DNA from: Pseudorasbora parva
Taxonomy: Eukaryota; Chordata; Actinopteri; Cypriniformes; Gobionidae
Length of the DNA stretch: 64,000 nt
Assembly (NCBI RefSeq): GCF_024679245.1
Contig: NC_090182.1
Span: 37,175,547 to 37,239,546 of the forward strand
Reading direction: 5' to 3'
In this document: positions 1 to 11,634 of the stretch, in pieces
How positions within the stretch are numbered: position 1 is the first letter of the stretch
How the letters are laid out: every line of letters begins with the position of its first letter
Program-made: the position numbers and the translations under genes
The notes under the pieces: model-generated
Told to the model about the DNA's origin: nothing
Databases searched by the model: none
The model's input: the letters and a program-made list of their open reading frames with translations, nothing else

Positions 1-906
1 CTGCTGACTTAGATGCTATAATATTTTTTTTTTTTTTATATGAATGAATGAATGTTCACTGACGACGGTCAACGAAACATCGATCCTCCAAAGGCTGAAT
101 GCGTGGCCGACAAAGAACAATTTAAATGGCTAGCTTATTATTTTTTATGCAAGTTATTTGTAAATTAAACAAACTGCTGTCTATTGTTCATTTTCGTTAA
201 CTTCAAACGTAGGCTAAATTAAAGAGAAGTGGTTTTTCTATAGCCTAGCTATTGTTTATTTTTGTAATGCACGTTATAATTTGTAGCTACATTAAACACA
301 TTTATGTTTATACATACATTTTCTTGTCATGTAATTTAAAATGTGTAAATGAAAATAAATTGGTCTATTAGCCTACGTAGGCTTTTTACAACTATAGCCT
401 ATTTATAGACCAATAAAATAACTTAAGTTTAACATTAGAAACAACACATTTTTATTATCAGCCAAACCAGAAGAAAACACTTTTCAACACTTTCATTGCG
501 CTGAGCGGGAGAAGCTGGAGCTGGACCGGGATGGGGAATAATGCACAATAGAGACTCTGGTAAGGCCTGAGCGGGACATCATCTTCTGGGATGAGTGCAT
601 ATTTCCACTGTCCGCAGCTTTGCGGGGCCGAATCGGTCGACGGCTGCATGGCATGCCATAAAAAATGCATCTGAGATGATGAGTTGAATAAAAATAAGTA
701 GGCCTACTTAAAAAAAAAAACTTGGACGTATATAGGCTAAATGTTTAAAATATATTGTAACAGTTACATTTAACATAAGAAATAAACTGTTAACTAATAT
801 TTGCAATTTGACAATATTTAACCGGCTACAGATTTACATGCTTATGGTCCGGCCCATCGTCGCAGGCTTTGAAGCATGTCAAAACCCAATAGAAAGCTCA
901 AAAAAA

Positions 907-907
<1 letters not shown>
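1..907. other. unassigned AT-rich DNA
   Basis: This stretch has no open frame with a recognisable domain, and codon-like composition is absent. It is AT-rich with scattered TAGCCTA-like words (for example near 228, 366 and 392). A minus-strand open frame at 458-670 is short and matches nothing I know. I see no promoter or RNA gene that I can support. Confidence 0.5.

Positions 908-961
<54 letters not shown>
908..961. repeat. (TA)n microsatellite
   Basis: An uninterrupted run of about 27 TA dinucleotides. It is the first of five long TA arrays in the window. Apparent short reading frames through such arrays are not genes. Confidence 0.95.
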
Positions 962-963
<2 letters not shown>

Positions 964-1983
964 AAGTAGTATATGCTCCATTTCTCTTTTTAAAATCTCC
1001 TCACGAACGTCCGCTGTCAGTTGTCAGAACCTTTTAGTCCAACGGCGCTTTGGTTCATTGTTGCCAATTCTGGAATGGGGTTGCATTTAGGCTACTTTTG
1101 CTTTGGGGTGTTTGTAGCCTATAGTCCACAGGTTAAGTTGTCTTTACTTAAGCAATATTTCTACTGCCCACGCCCCGCATTTTGGGATATTTTGGCCCAT
1201 TCTGGCTGTGATTCCGATACTTTTGAATAACAATTGGAGGGGTTTTATTATTCAGACCTGGCAACCCTGTCCCTCGGTTCGCCCTTCGTGCACTTTGAAG
1301 ACGTGGCCTGGACTGGCCTTCGAAGTGCATGGCCTTCGAAGTGCGCACCCTTCACTTTGGGACACAGCTAATGTATACTGTTTAGAATTAGACTTGGACA
1401 ACTGCAGCCACAAACGGCTGTGTTTCTCAAAAAAGAGGAACGCCTGCCCGAAAGATATACCCATGTTCTCCTGGTCTTCACTTCTGAGTTTCCAACAACG
1501 GCAACCGAAATGATTCGCCCACAGGGCTCGCAAAATGTCTTTATCAAACAAACATAATGATTTATGTCTCATCCATCGGCAATTAATTGGAATGTTATTT
1601 TTTATTGCTTGGCCCGCCCGATCGGTGGATATAACTGCAAACCATGCATCACTAACACACACAATCACACAGACGCACAAGTCAGCATGATCAAAATATT
1701 TTTCCTGCAAATATCCAGTCAAGATAGTAAACAACGCACATCAAGAAAGGAATGTTATTTGACTATTTAAGATTTAAGAAGGTTATACGTTTTGGTAGCC
1801 CGTCTGGAAAACACATTTGCGAGCCCTGGCCCATACATGTCTGAGTCTGACCATGAATCAAAGGACAATGAACCAACAACACCTTAAATACAAAGGATCC
1901 TCCAGCCTGTGACAGCTTGCCAAGTTATGTTTAGTTAGACACATTTACATAAAAAGTCGATATCAAATGATCTGTAAAAATGG

Positions 1984-1985
<2 letters not shown>
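962..1985. other. unassigned DNA with a local palindromic duplication
   Basis: No recognisable gene. Near 1315-1345 the words CTTCGAAGTGCATGGCC and CCTTCGAAGTGCGCA repeat each other around a TTCGAA core, which suggests the edge of a small inverted-repeat element, but I could not define both ends. Overlapping open frames on both strands between 1208 and 1734 (up to 160 codons) show no domain and are treated as chance. Confidence 0.4.

Positions 1986-2035
<50 letters not shown>
1986..2035. repeat. (TA)n microsatellite
   Basis: About 25 tandem TA units followed by a T-rich tract. No coding content. Confidence 0.95.
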
Positions 2036-2038
<3 letters not shown>

Positions 2039-2357
2039 TTATTTTTTATTTTTTTTTTTTTACTCACATACGTGTGTTGCTTCTTTCATTCATGCAATAT
2101 CATCCTGTCTTCAAATCCAGTCTCTAGTTTAAAAACAAATCTGTTGTGAAATGTAGTGAACAAACACACAATGTCTTCCCCACGTGAGCAGTTCATTTTT
2201 AATATTGGAATCCGAATGAAGCTTATACGGCATGTTTATTGCTTGGAATTTTGATCCACATAGTTATTTATCTATAACATGTCATGCACAAATCGGTTGT
2301 TGGGGCTACAGAATCAGAAATTTGTCTTTGGTTAAGGCGGTGTTTCACCAAACTCAG

Positions 2358-2962
2358 TGGCCTTTTGCACAAAGCTGTTTTCAGTTGTTACCCAGGTAAG
2401 TTTGAGATTAGTTTGAGAAAACTCTGGTTTTTCGGGCTCAAGAAGATGGATTGGTTTTTATCAGTATTTATCACCATGGTAACTGGAGCAGGTTTTTTTC
2501 TGGGTTTGAGATCGCAAACCCAAACTGGACCAATCAGCAGCAAGTAAATATGCAATAAAGCCACACCCCCTGTATGTCTGGTTCCAAATTAAAGCAGTTT
2601 ATAATGAAAACACTTTTTAAATAAAATTGTGCATCTTTTAGTGCTAATTATTTGTTATATTTATATTATATGAATTATAATCACTTTGAATTCATAGTAA
2701 TTTTCAAAACAATCTCTTCAGAAGAGAATTGAATCACACAGACACTGTGATTGGCTGTTTGCAGCATGTGTCACACTTTCAGGTGCACGCGCTTCAGAGT
2801 TAATCGCTAACTCTGGATTAAACCTGAGTTGAAAGATAAAGTTTATACCGAGCTTTGAGAAACGGTTGAACTTGATCTAAACCAGGTTGGATTTTATTTG
2901 TCAACTCCAAACCTACACTGAAACTCAGAGTTTGTTCAGCTAGCTTCATGCAACAGGCCTCA
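2358..2962. mobile_element. possible Harbinger-like MITE
   Basis: The left edge reads GGCCTTTTGCACAAAGCTG. The right edge, reverse-complemented, reads GGCCTGTTGCATGAAGCT, so the ends form imperfect terminal inverted repeats about 600 bp apart. Ends of the GGCCTGTTGCA type are known from fish PIF/Harbinger-type MITEs, and a TCA next to each end could be the 3-bp target duplication expected for that superfamily. No transposase frame lies inside. The assignment rests on short end similarity and could be wrong. Confidence 0.4.
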
Positions 2963-3600
2963 GATGTCACAGCTTGGCACATTCTGAGATTGATTGTTTG
3001 CTGTGCCTGTCAATAAAAGCTTTTATCTGACTAACAAGGACGTTTTCAGCTCTAAAACTTACAGGATAGTTATATCTCAATGGTTTTTTTTTTATATATA
3101 TTAAAGGCTGAATGAAAAGTTGATTTCTCAATTCATGACCCCTTTAAATAAATTATGGTCAAATGGAAACAGATCAGTGAGAAGCGAGGTAGGGATAATT
3201 TTGCCTGGATGTATAAGAGCATATATTTTATATCACATAAGCATATGGGAGAGGCAGGACCACCATCCTCCTCCTAAAGTTACAAGAAGTTGAGAAACCT
3301 TTGTACAAAGAATATATGTTAAAAAGAGAGAAATAATAATTTTATGCAGTTATTATTGTTAATGTGGCCGGGAGCTGCAATTTTGAGATACACAATGTTT
3401 TGTTCACTAGTAATAAAGTCAGACTATGCCACCCTAAGCATTAAGCCCAGGGAAAATATTCCAACTACTCAAATTGAGTAATAAAGTACACAGGTTCGTT
3501 TCCCTCATAAAAATTAGGCCAGAGACACAAGTATAACAAAGTACAAAATGTTTATTAATATAATAATAATAATAATAATTTAAAATACTGAATCACAAAA
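2963..3600. other. unassigned AT-rich DNA
   Basis: No gene, RNA or clear element edge. A short (TAA)-rich tract lies near 3560-3580. Confidence 0.4.
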
Positions 3601-3692
3601 AAACCTCTTCAAACCCCACTTCAAACAAAAACAACACAAATTACGTACCATATGTCATCAGTCCAATAGAGAGACAGAACATCATAGGCGGG

Positions 3693-3720
3693 TGACGTCA
3701 CTGACCCAGAAACTATAAAG
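3693..3720 (+). promoter_or_regulatory. CRE plus TATA promoter-like block
   Basis: A perfect CRE palindrome, TGACGTCA (3693-3700), is followed 13 bases later by TATAAAG (3714-3720). The DIRS terminal repeats elsewhere in this window have the same order of sites. AATAAA-type signals follow at about 3774 and 3942. This may be the regulatory end of a degraded retroelement, but no matching second copy or coding region was found, so the parent element is unknown. Confidence 0.35.
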
Positions 3721-4205
3721 CCCACCAGCCCACCAGCCCATCAGGGACAGACAACACCAAACAGTATGGACAACAATAAATGTTTCACACACAGAACACT
3801 TGCTAAAGATCAGAAACGGACACTATTGTGTGCAGTTATTTGAATGTGTGCTCCTGTTTGGATTATCTAATTTGTTTTGTGATAATAGATAATTCTTTCT
3901 TCTCCTCGTTTTGCCTGACCAGGCATGACAGACGTGAATTAATAAATACCAGTTTCCAACATTAAGAATCTAACTGGAGACATTCATTAAGGACAACAAT
4001 GCTGTTAAACAGATGGATTTACTCACTGAAAAGTATTGTTGTGTTACCAAATTGTCAAATTAAAATATTTGGGGGATATTGTCTGTACTTTTGCAAAGAA
4101 ATAAAGTGTTCAATTTTAAACTTACAATCTTTCACCCAGATCCAGGCCCAGTTCTTGGCAGCTATAGAAGGTTGCGCTGGCAGATATCCGGGGTACAGGA
4201 TACAG

Positions 4206-4366
<161 letters not shown>

Positions 4367-4512
4367 CATGCTTTAACTGAATAGTGGGTGGAATAGTGGA
4401 ATACAAATATGAAAGAGACAACATTTAGACATTTATTTTAAGATTTTTACATTCCACCTTAATGCATTTTAATATTACAAAGCTGCTGGTTCCCTTTCAT
4501 TCAGTCACTCCG

Positions 4513-4699
4513 TGTAATGTCAGTGACTAACAAATGGGGTTTTTGCTTAGAAGCCTATCATCTTTGAGATCTAGAAATTGCCCAATTGCCCATTCCCAGT
4601 GCCATGGGAATGTGAGATTTCCATGCATAATTCTGCCTACCCACGTGGGTATATAAGGAAGTAGCTGGCATGATCACATTATGTTTTAGCTTCGGAGCC
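4513..4699 (+). repeat. E3 left inverted terminal repeat
   Basis: Pairs imperfectly with 6749-6935. It carries a TATA-like box, GGTATATAAGG (about 4650-4660), just after an E-box, CACGTG. In DIRS elements the terminal repeats hold the promoter, so this is the likely transcription start region of E3. Confidence 0.75.
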
Positions 4700-4920
4700 A
4701 AGGGTTACATACCTCTTCACTCCTAAAGCCTTCTGAGTTATCTGTCAGTTCTTCGAGAGGTCAAGACATTCCAGTCGGTGTTGGTGTCAACGGCGCGTTC
4801 CAGCGATCGCATACTTCCTGCCTGCTGGTCAGACGATACGGTATCCGATAATTGGTGTTTGGTCCCTGGACGCTTCGGCATCGACTGCGAGGTTAATCCT
4901 CTCACAAAAAGAGCTCACAC

Positions 4921-5763
4921 GTGGCACGTCGCCCGTGTGCTTCTGGGTGTGGCCGGTCTCTGTCGCCTTTCGATGGGTACTTGCACTGTCTGGCGTGTTT
5001 GGGCTTTCAAGATAGTCAAGACAGCCTTCCTGCCGTGCCCCCAGTTCCTTTCTTCCCGGAGGTGCATGAAGAGATTGCGCACTCGTGGAGTGCCCCGCTG
5101 TCCTCTCGCGAGTGTTTGGCAACCTCTTTCGCCTTCTCCACCCTCGATGAGGCGGTGGCTAGAGGGTACACTGGGGTTCCCCCGGTGGAGCACTCTGTGG
5201 CGATGCAACTGTGTCCCCAGAGTGCCTCCTCCTGGCGTGGCGACCCAAAGCATCCCTCCAAGGCCTGTAGATTCATATCTTCCATGGTGGCGAAAACCTA
5301 CAGAGCAGCGGGTCAGGCCGCTGCTTCTTTGCATGCCATGGCAACCCTACAGACCTACCAGGCCAAGTTGCTGTGCGACATGCACGAGGGTGGAGCCGAC
5401 CCAGGGCTCAGAGATGAGCTGCGCGCCGCGACCGACCTCAATCTCATAGCAACGAAGGTTACCGCGCGCTCCCTGGGCCGGATGATGTCCACTGCAGTAG
5501 TCCAGGAGAGACACTTGATATCAACCTGGCCGATATGCGGGACACCGAGCGAAAACGTTTCTTCGGCGCCCCTATATCCCAGGCTGGGCTATTCAGCGGC
5601 GCGGTTGAGAGCTTCGCCCAACAGTTCTCAGTCACCGAGGGTGACCTCCAGCGCACCCCCCCACCCCTGCTCCCGCACGACCACAGAAGCAGCCTTCACC
5701 CGCGCCGCAGGAAGCCACCCCAGACCGCGCCACCCCTGCAAGTGCTGCCCTTGGAGGAGGTAG
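4921..5763 (+). pseudogene. DIRS E3 gag-like protein, frameshifted
   Basis: The 280-codon frame begins with a Cys-rich segment (CASGC then HCLACLG) that matches the N-terminal Cys/His motif of the E1 and E2 gag proteins. It continues with VPFFPEVHEEIAHSW, comparable to LPFFHDLHTEVARSW in E1, and an Ala-rich helical block (TYRAAGQAAASLHAMATLQ) aligned with AYSAAGQAAACLHTMAIVQ in E1. After about codon 205 the similarity moves to another frame (5535-5972: FFGAPISQAGLFSGAVESF, like FLLDAPLSPGGLFGDAVHT in E1), so a frameshift lies near 5530. Function by family: structural nucleocapsid-like protein. It is not expected to make a normal product. Confidence 0.7.
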
Positions 5764-6095
5764 ATCCAGCCTTGGCACTGCTCTGTCCAGTACACCCTCT
5801 CCGTGCTTACGTAGACATGACAGTGTTTCAGGACCTCAGACCAGCTCTTTGTCTGTTATGGTGGGAAGCTGATAGGGAAGGCTCTCTCAAAGCAAAGATT
5901 GTCTCACTGGATAGTGGACACCATTGTTTTGGCATACCAGCAGCAGGGAGGCCCATGTCCCCTTTGGGTTAGGGCACACTCCACTGCAGAGCTGCAGGCT
6001 GGGCAACACCGAACACATTCGCCAGATTTTACAATCTCCGAGTGGAGCCTGTATCCGACTATGTACTCGCCTCTACAAGTGGCCAATAATGGACT
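5535..6095 (+). pseudogene. gag C-terminus joined to tyrosine recombinase remnant
   Basis: One frame (5535-5972) runs from the gag C-terminus straight into recombinase sequence (ALLCPVHPLRAYVDMT, comparable to NLLCPVRALDTYVHRA in E1). The join near 5730-5775 marks the internal deletion that removed RT and RNase H. Further recombinase pieces follow in other frames: WVRAHSTAELQ, where E1 has AVRAHSTRGMA, and then NTFARFYNLRVEP, which contains the nucleophile-region Tyr. The Arg of the H-x-x-R motif is lost and the segment between the His and Tyr motifs is shortened, so the recombinase is inactive. Confidence 0.65.
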
Positions 6096-6607
6096 GGCTT
6101 AGGTGCCTTAGCTTGCTCGCCATTCCACTCCACGGAATGGATACGTTCAATATTCTTAATAAGCCCTTAGCTCTTCCAGCACTGATGACGCCGACGCCAG
6201 TAAGTCTGCCCTATTCAGCCCAGACACTCATGTCCGGCAAGGTGCCCAATGTGCATGGTTCCCCCTCTGGGGGACCCCCACATGCATATTTCCACCGTAA
6301 GCCTCCCTGAGCGGGTGTCTTCCCTTGGCAAGCTTGCCACCACCCGGGGTTAAAAGTCCACCTGCGGCTGGTACCCCAGTGATCTTCTGTATGCAGCCCT
6401 TAGCGGGTCATATGTGTATTCCTAAGTTCTCCCTACGGGTAGGCATTATGGTGCATATCTCCACCTGGAATATCTCCACCAGTGTACCTTGGTAACTCCT
6501 GTAATAAGTGATACTTCGGCTGTACTAGTATTGCGCCAGGGCTCTCGCGCTTACACAGGGCACTGGAAGACAGCCGAGTGGGGTGATTATATTGGGACCC
6601 ACATTTG

Positions 6608-6706
6608 TCAGCCAATGACGTTACTCGGAATGACTGAATGAAAGGGGATGCCTCGGATACGTAGGTAACCCTCGTTCCCTGAGGAGGGAACGGTGGCGTA
6701 ATGTCC
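6608..6706. repeat. E3 internal complementary region
   Basis: The first half (to about 6648) is complementary to the left outer end. The second half is complementary to the right outer end (CTCGTTCCCTGAGG). At the join the expected AAC is mutated. In DIRS elements this region is thought to template completion of the ends through a circular intermediate. Confidence 0.75.
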
Positions 6707-6748
6707 CTCTGCCACATCCGCTGTACCGCTGGAACGGGAGTTCTGCTT

Positions 6749-6935
6749 GGCTCCTCAGCTGGTAAAACATATTGCGATCATGCCAGCTACTTCCTTATAT
6801 ACCCACTTGGGTAGGCAGAATTACGCATGCAAATCTTGCATGCCCATGGCATTGGCACTGCCATCGGGTGTTTTCTAGATCTCAAAGATGATAGGCTTCT
6901 AAGTGAAACCCCCATTCGTCAGTCATTGATGTTAC
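6749..6935 (-). repeat. E3 right inverted terminal repeat
   Basis: Imperfect inverted copy of 4513-4699. Shared words include AGAAGCCTATCATCTTTGAG and GTATATAAGGAAGTAGCTGG. Several substitutions and small indels separate the arms, which implies an old insertion. Confidence 0.75.
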
Positions 6936-6986
6936 GTCTCCGTTCCATCCTCAGGGAATGAGGGTTACATACGTAACCGAGACGTT

Positions 6987-7732
6987 TTCTATACTATCTC
7001 CTATTTTATTTTATTGATTGAATGGCATCTTCTTTACCTGATCACCTGCTCCTCCTCTCCCTCTGCTGACTTTTCTATCCTGATGCTATATTTACCTCAA
7101 ATCTGTTTTAAAAACATGGTAAGAGATTATACACCGCATAACGTTATGCAATTTGTGTATAATCATTCATAAAATTCTAACATAGTAGAGATTATAAAAA
7201 GAAAGAAACTAAGTATTGTAACCGCCAGGAGGCAGCGATTCATTTTTTTAATGAGTGAGCCACCTAAATCGTTCATTCAAGCAATTCGTTCAAAAGTCAG
7301 ATTAATTTAGGCAGAAAACAACCACCGATGTGAATACTTTTGTCATTGATAATTACAGACACTATTGAAAAATGAAATAGCAAAACAGATGGCTGCTTTG
7401 GTAACTTGATAGTTATAGCTAAATACATTGCAATAGACGTTACAAATTAATGTTAGCTAGTTAACATATATGTGGTGTGTACTTAGCTATTACACAATAT
7501 TCTCATGCCTCATTCTTAGTTTTATTTTTTGCATCCCTCTCTGACCAGCAGTTAAATATAGTCCGCTGTGCAGCCCTTCTCTTCATTTTTGGCACTAATG
7601 TTACCCGTGTACTCAGTGGAGCATTACCAATCGGTTCAATGGAGGTGGAGTATTTTTTTGAAGTATTTTACCCCACCCCACCCATCGCCCCCATAAACTA
7701 CGCCCCTGAGTATAGGTCATGAATATCCCCCC
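6987..7732. other. unassigned DNA
   Basis: No gene or element edge that I can support. A plus-strand open frame at 7477-7722 has no recognisable domain. Confidence 0.4.
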
Positions 7733-8281
7733 TTAAAGGGATACTCCACCATTTTTTCATATTAAACTCTTATTTCCTTAACTAAGACGAGTTGATACAT
7801 ACCTCTCCCGTCTCAGTGCGTGCACTTAATCGCTTTGACGCGCAGTGACATTTTGATAGCCCTTAGCTTAGCCCACTAAGCCCAGTTCATTCATCAGGTA
7901 CAAAACACAGATCAAGCGACCAAACACCTCCACGTTTTTCCTATATAAATACAGTTACACGAATAGTTGAACGACCAAGTATGGTGAGACAAAATAAAAG
8001 CGGCGCTTTACTAAGCGGGTTAAAAAGGATAACTATAATGTATGGCAGAATAGCATGTACTTCGACTCTGCATAGTACAAAGTCTAATCTAAAAAGGATT
8101 ACTTTTATAATGGATGGATGCGCTTTTTTGGGCTTCAAATTTTTGGCTGCCATTCACTGTATGATTTTTTATATATAATATATGTATTCATCTGAAAGAA
8201 GAATGTCATATATACCTAGGATGGCCTGAGAGTGGGTAAATAATGGGGTAATTTTCATTTTTGGGTTAACTATCCCTTTAT
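7733..8281. mobile_element. TTAA-flanked MITE (TTAAAGGGATA ends)
   Basis: The left end is TTAAAGGGATACTCCACC and the right end is GGGTTAACTATCCCTTTA. This is the inverted-end pattern of the abundant fish TTAAAGGGATAGTTCAC elements, whose target site is TTAA. The right target copy is mutated to TTAT. Nothing coding lies inside. TTAA targets are used by piggyBac and Kolobok superfamilies, and I cannot choose between them from the ends alone. Confidence 0.65.
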
Positions 8282-8284
8282 GAG

Positions 8285-9445
8285 AATGAGAAGATATATA
8301 CAGCATAAATATAATATTTCTCATTCACTCCCCTAGTCATGTGATCTCCAAAATGAGGCAACCCACTCCATGTAAAACAAAACAAGTAGGCATCATTTGT
8401 AACAAACGTCTAAAATGTACTGTGAGTAAAACTTTTTTTAATGAGGAATAAATTACTGATTGCACCTTTAAACCCTTTCACTTTTTTATTTATTGCATTG
8501 TGGGCAGAACTGTCTCCCTTCCCCCAACTCTTCTCAGTTGAGATTGATGACAAGAGAATGTTAGTGCACTCACTTTAAAACTAATCACCAGCTGCCAATC
8601 TTAAACAGGAGCCTAAAGCCCCCAGTGGCCCTCGGCAGTAAATAACACGTTCTGTCTGACTCCCACTTCTTCTCCTATCCATGGCCAATTTAATTCTTCC
8701 ACTGTCTCTTCTGTTTGCTTTGCATTCACTAGTTTTTAACTTCATATAACTTCATATAAATTGGTACATTTTAACTTCATATAAATGTACACTGGTCCTT
8801 GGACTGGAATTACGGTCAACAGGGTATTGCATCACATGCTTACACAATCCTGACTTTATATATTACATTTTGTTTGATTGTTTCATTCAATCAATTAACA
8901 AAATTGCTTGATTTTGCCAGAAGAGTCAAAGGTTTTGTGAATGTAGTTAGATGATTTGGGAATGCCCAGAGCATGATTGCATACCACTGTTTGAATGAAG
9001 ATTTGCTCGCCATGACTGTACAATTTGTTTCTGATAATTTCGGACAGACAACAATAATAAGACACAGTTTTACAAAGAGCAGTTTGCTGAGGCAGAAAAG
9101 CTGAAGCCGGTCAACATACGTGTATCAGACACAAGTGAATGCAGTGTGAAGTTCCCTCGAAAGGAAGCGGTAAAATAATTAATTATTATTTACATTCAAA
9201 CCCATTGCCTGTCTTTGAGAAAAAAACACCCACACAAGATGTTGAGTTTTCAAGTTTTATGGGGACATTGCATAGACTTAATGATTTTGACACTGTACAG
9301 ACTGTATCATCTACCCCCTACACTAACCTTATTTCTAAACCTACCCATCACACAAAGGCCAAGCATTTTTTTTACCAAAAAATATCTCCACAAGGACATG
9401 GTTTTTTGGATATTGCAATTTTTTTTACATCCCATAATGTAGGGT
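8285..9445. other. unassigned DNA
   Basis: No supportable gene. Short duplicated words (AACTTCATATAA at about 8739-8780) look like slippage. Confidence 0.4.
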
Positions 9446-9448
9446 TTA

Positions 9449-9578
<130 letters not shown>

Positions 9579-9579
9579 A

Positions 9580-10575
9580 GAACACAAAAAAAACACTATT
9601 TAGGCTGACCTCTTAGTACATATTCATGTCTTGCACCATCCCTCAAGCTTACGATGACAACAAAGCAGAGTTTCTAATTTATTTATAAAGATTTTGTTGA
9701 TTTATACACATAAAACAAAGGCCATGGGACATCGCTGTACAATTTTACGTGTTTCAAATGTAAACCAGTACCCTACAGAGCAGGGACGGCAATTGTTCAA
9801 AGTGCATTTTTAACATTGTTGTTGCTATAATGTGTCAATACAGTTTGATGTATTAAAAAACAATATTTCCCAGTATCTCAATCTTTTAGTTTGGAGATTT
9901 CTTGCACGTGTTTTTTATGTATTTTTTTTAAACTGCTGTCAATCAATTAAAAAAATAAAAATAATCACACATTTTTTTTCTGTAATTAATCGCAATTAAA
10001 AGATCTGCTACCTACTGAGCAAAGATGCATCCAAAAGACGTCTATTTAACGTCTTTGCCGAATGTTCAGAAGATGTAAACTGAGGAGCCAATGCAGAATT
10101 AAAGTCTTTTTTAGATGTCTTTTTTAGATGTCTTTTTTAACGTTTATGCTTGACGTACAAGTGACATCTTTACCGAGTCCTAAATTAACATTGCACACAG
10201 GCTTCACTTAGCCCTGAAGCCTACAGGACTTTTAAATGAGTTCAGTTAAATTACAATCTGATAATTTGTTCATAATTCTGCCTCCACTGTACATTGAGCT
10301 TGATATGTCTGGTGCCCTTCTGATGCCATTCAGGGTCAATTATGTTTGAATAAAGATGCAAATGGTTTTATTGGATTGTGTAAGTGACTGCAAAGACCTG
10401 TCTTGTCTGTAATGCCTCTAATTCAGCACATGTCTGTTTACCTACCCCGAACCGAGAAACACTTATTATTAAACACTTTAAGCGCTTTATTTCCACTTTT
10501 CTAATATTTTCTCACTTTTTATTGAAAATAAATGCCTTTCCGATCTGATATGTGATGGGAAAAGAAGGAAGTAGA
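9580..10575. other. unassigned DNA with a short repeated motif
   Basis: No gene seen. The word TTTTTAGATGTC recurs at about 10110-10135, close to GACGTCTATTTAACGTC, which looks like a fragment of a dispersed fish repeat. I cannot place its ends. Confidence 0.35.
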
Positions 10576-10579
10576 GCGA

Positions 10580-10663
10580 GTGTGGCAAAAGGCGGATTCG
10601 AACTTCTGATCAATTTGCGTCAAAACTCAATGACATGCGTCTTACCCTACGCTATAGCCACGG
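10580..10663 (-). repeat. tRNA-like SINE head or tRNA pseudogene
   Basis: Read on the minus strand, the 5' end GTGGC can pair with the 3' end GCCAC as an acceptor stem. An A-box-like TAGCGTAGGGTAAG is followed by a good B-box, GTTCGAATCC. The T-arm and acceptor are tRNA-like, but the anticodon region cannot be folded with confidence, so a functional tRNA is unlikely. A tRNA-derived SINE head or a pseudo-tRNA fits better. Confidence 0.5.
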
Positions 10664-11337
10664 TAGAGAATATGGCGATTTCCGTCAATTTGTCTGGCCT
10701 AATCAATCTTTAAATAAATGACGGTATATTTGTGTTTAATGTAAATAATATGGCATCTATCGTTACTTCAGTAAAAAAAAAGAATAATAAAAAAACAGAG
10801 GCCCCACTTTTTCTTTGCTTCCGACGCCCATGTAGAGAGCATTTGCACTTTCCATAACTAGCATATGATACGTTCTCCACATTCATAACGTACTGGACTT
10901 TTGATATTTAAATGACATCCATTTAAGTTATTGTAGATTATTGTCAGTGAAGTTATGTTTGCAATTGCGTAGTAATACGTAGAAAACTAGCAAGTGATAG
11001 CTTAGTGACAATATTAATAATTTTAATAAAATGAATATTAGTTGATAATATTGATAATACTAAGTACATTTATTTTGTTTGACAACTTATTTGCTGAAAA
11101 AAGAAGACTAACCTCTATACTGCGCGTTCTTTTGATCTTCCTTTTTTTTCCTTTCTCTTTGTGCATGTTTTGAATCCGCGCGTGGGGGATGGGAGATTAC
11201 ACTCAGAGCTCAGCTCAGCTACAGGCATTCATTTAAACGGAGCTATGGTGAGCAATGTAAGTCTTTTAACTTCTCAAATTAATTTCTATGAAAGTTAAGC
11301 TTGCAAAGGCATGAACTGAACTCGCGTTGTGAATGTA

Positions 11338-11552
11338 CAGTCTTGTTCAAAATAATAGCAGTACAATGTGACTAACCAGAATAATCAAGGTTTTTAGTAT
11401 ATTTTTTATTGCTACGTGGCAAACAAGTTACCAGTAGGTTCAGTAGATTCTCAGAAAACAAACAAGACCCAGCATTCATGATATGCACGCTCTTAAGGCT
11501 GTGCAATTGGGCAATTAGTTGAAAGGGGTGTGTTCAAAAAAATAGCAGTGTC
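11338..11552 (+). repeat. Tc1 copy A left terminal inverted repeat
   Basis: The outer transposase-binding motif is at the tip and an inner direct-repeat version lies near 11529-11551. It pairs with 12743-12966 with only a few mismatches and a short duplicated AATTAGTTG segment in the right arm. Confidence 0.9.
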
Positions 11553-11634
11553 TACCTTTGACTGTACAAACTCAAAACTATTTTGTACAAACATTTTTTT
11601 TTTCTGGGATTTAGCAATCCTGTGAATCACTAAA

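Larger units (their letters stand above)
4489..6986 (+). mobile_element. DIRS-like retrotransposon E3, RT-deleted
   Basis: A 2.5-kb element with DIRS architecture. The imperfect inverted terminal repeats are 4513-4699 and 6749-6935. The left outer end starts GTTCCCTTTCATTCAG and the right outer end finishes with CGAGACGTT. An ICR at 6608-6706 joins the complements of both outer ends. Inside are a gag-like frame and the 3' end of a tyrosine recombinase, but the roughly 2 kb that should encode reverse transcriptase and RNase H is missing. It is therefore a non-autonomous internal-deletion derivative. Its ends and gag differ clearly from E1 and E2, so it is a separate family. Confidence 0.85.

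Noticed and set aside
4489..6986. Degraded LTR retrotransposon or virus
   Set aside because: The ends are inverted rather than direct repeats, an ICR is present, and the recombinase is of tyrosine type.
10580..10663. A functional tRNA gene
   Set aside because: The B-box and acceptor pairing are present but the anticodon arm does not fold convincingly.
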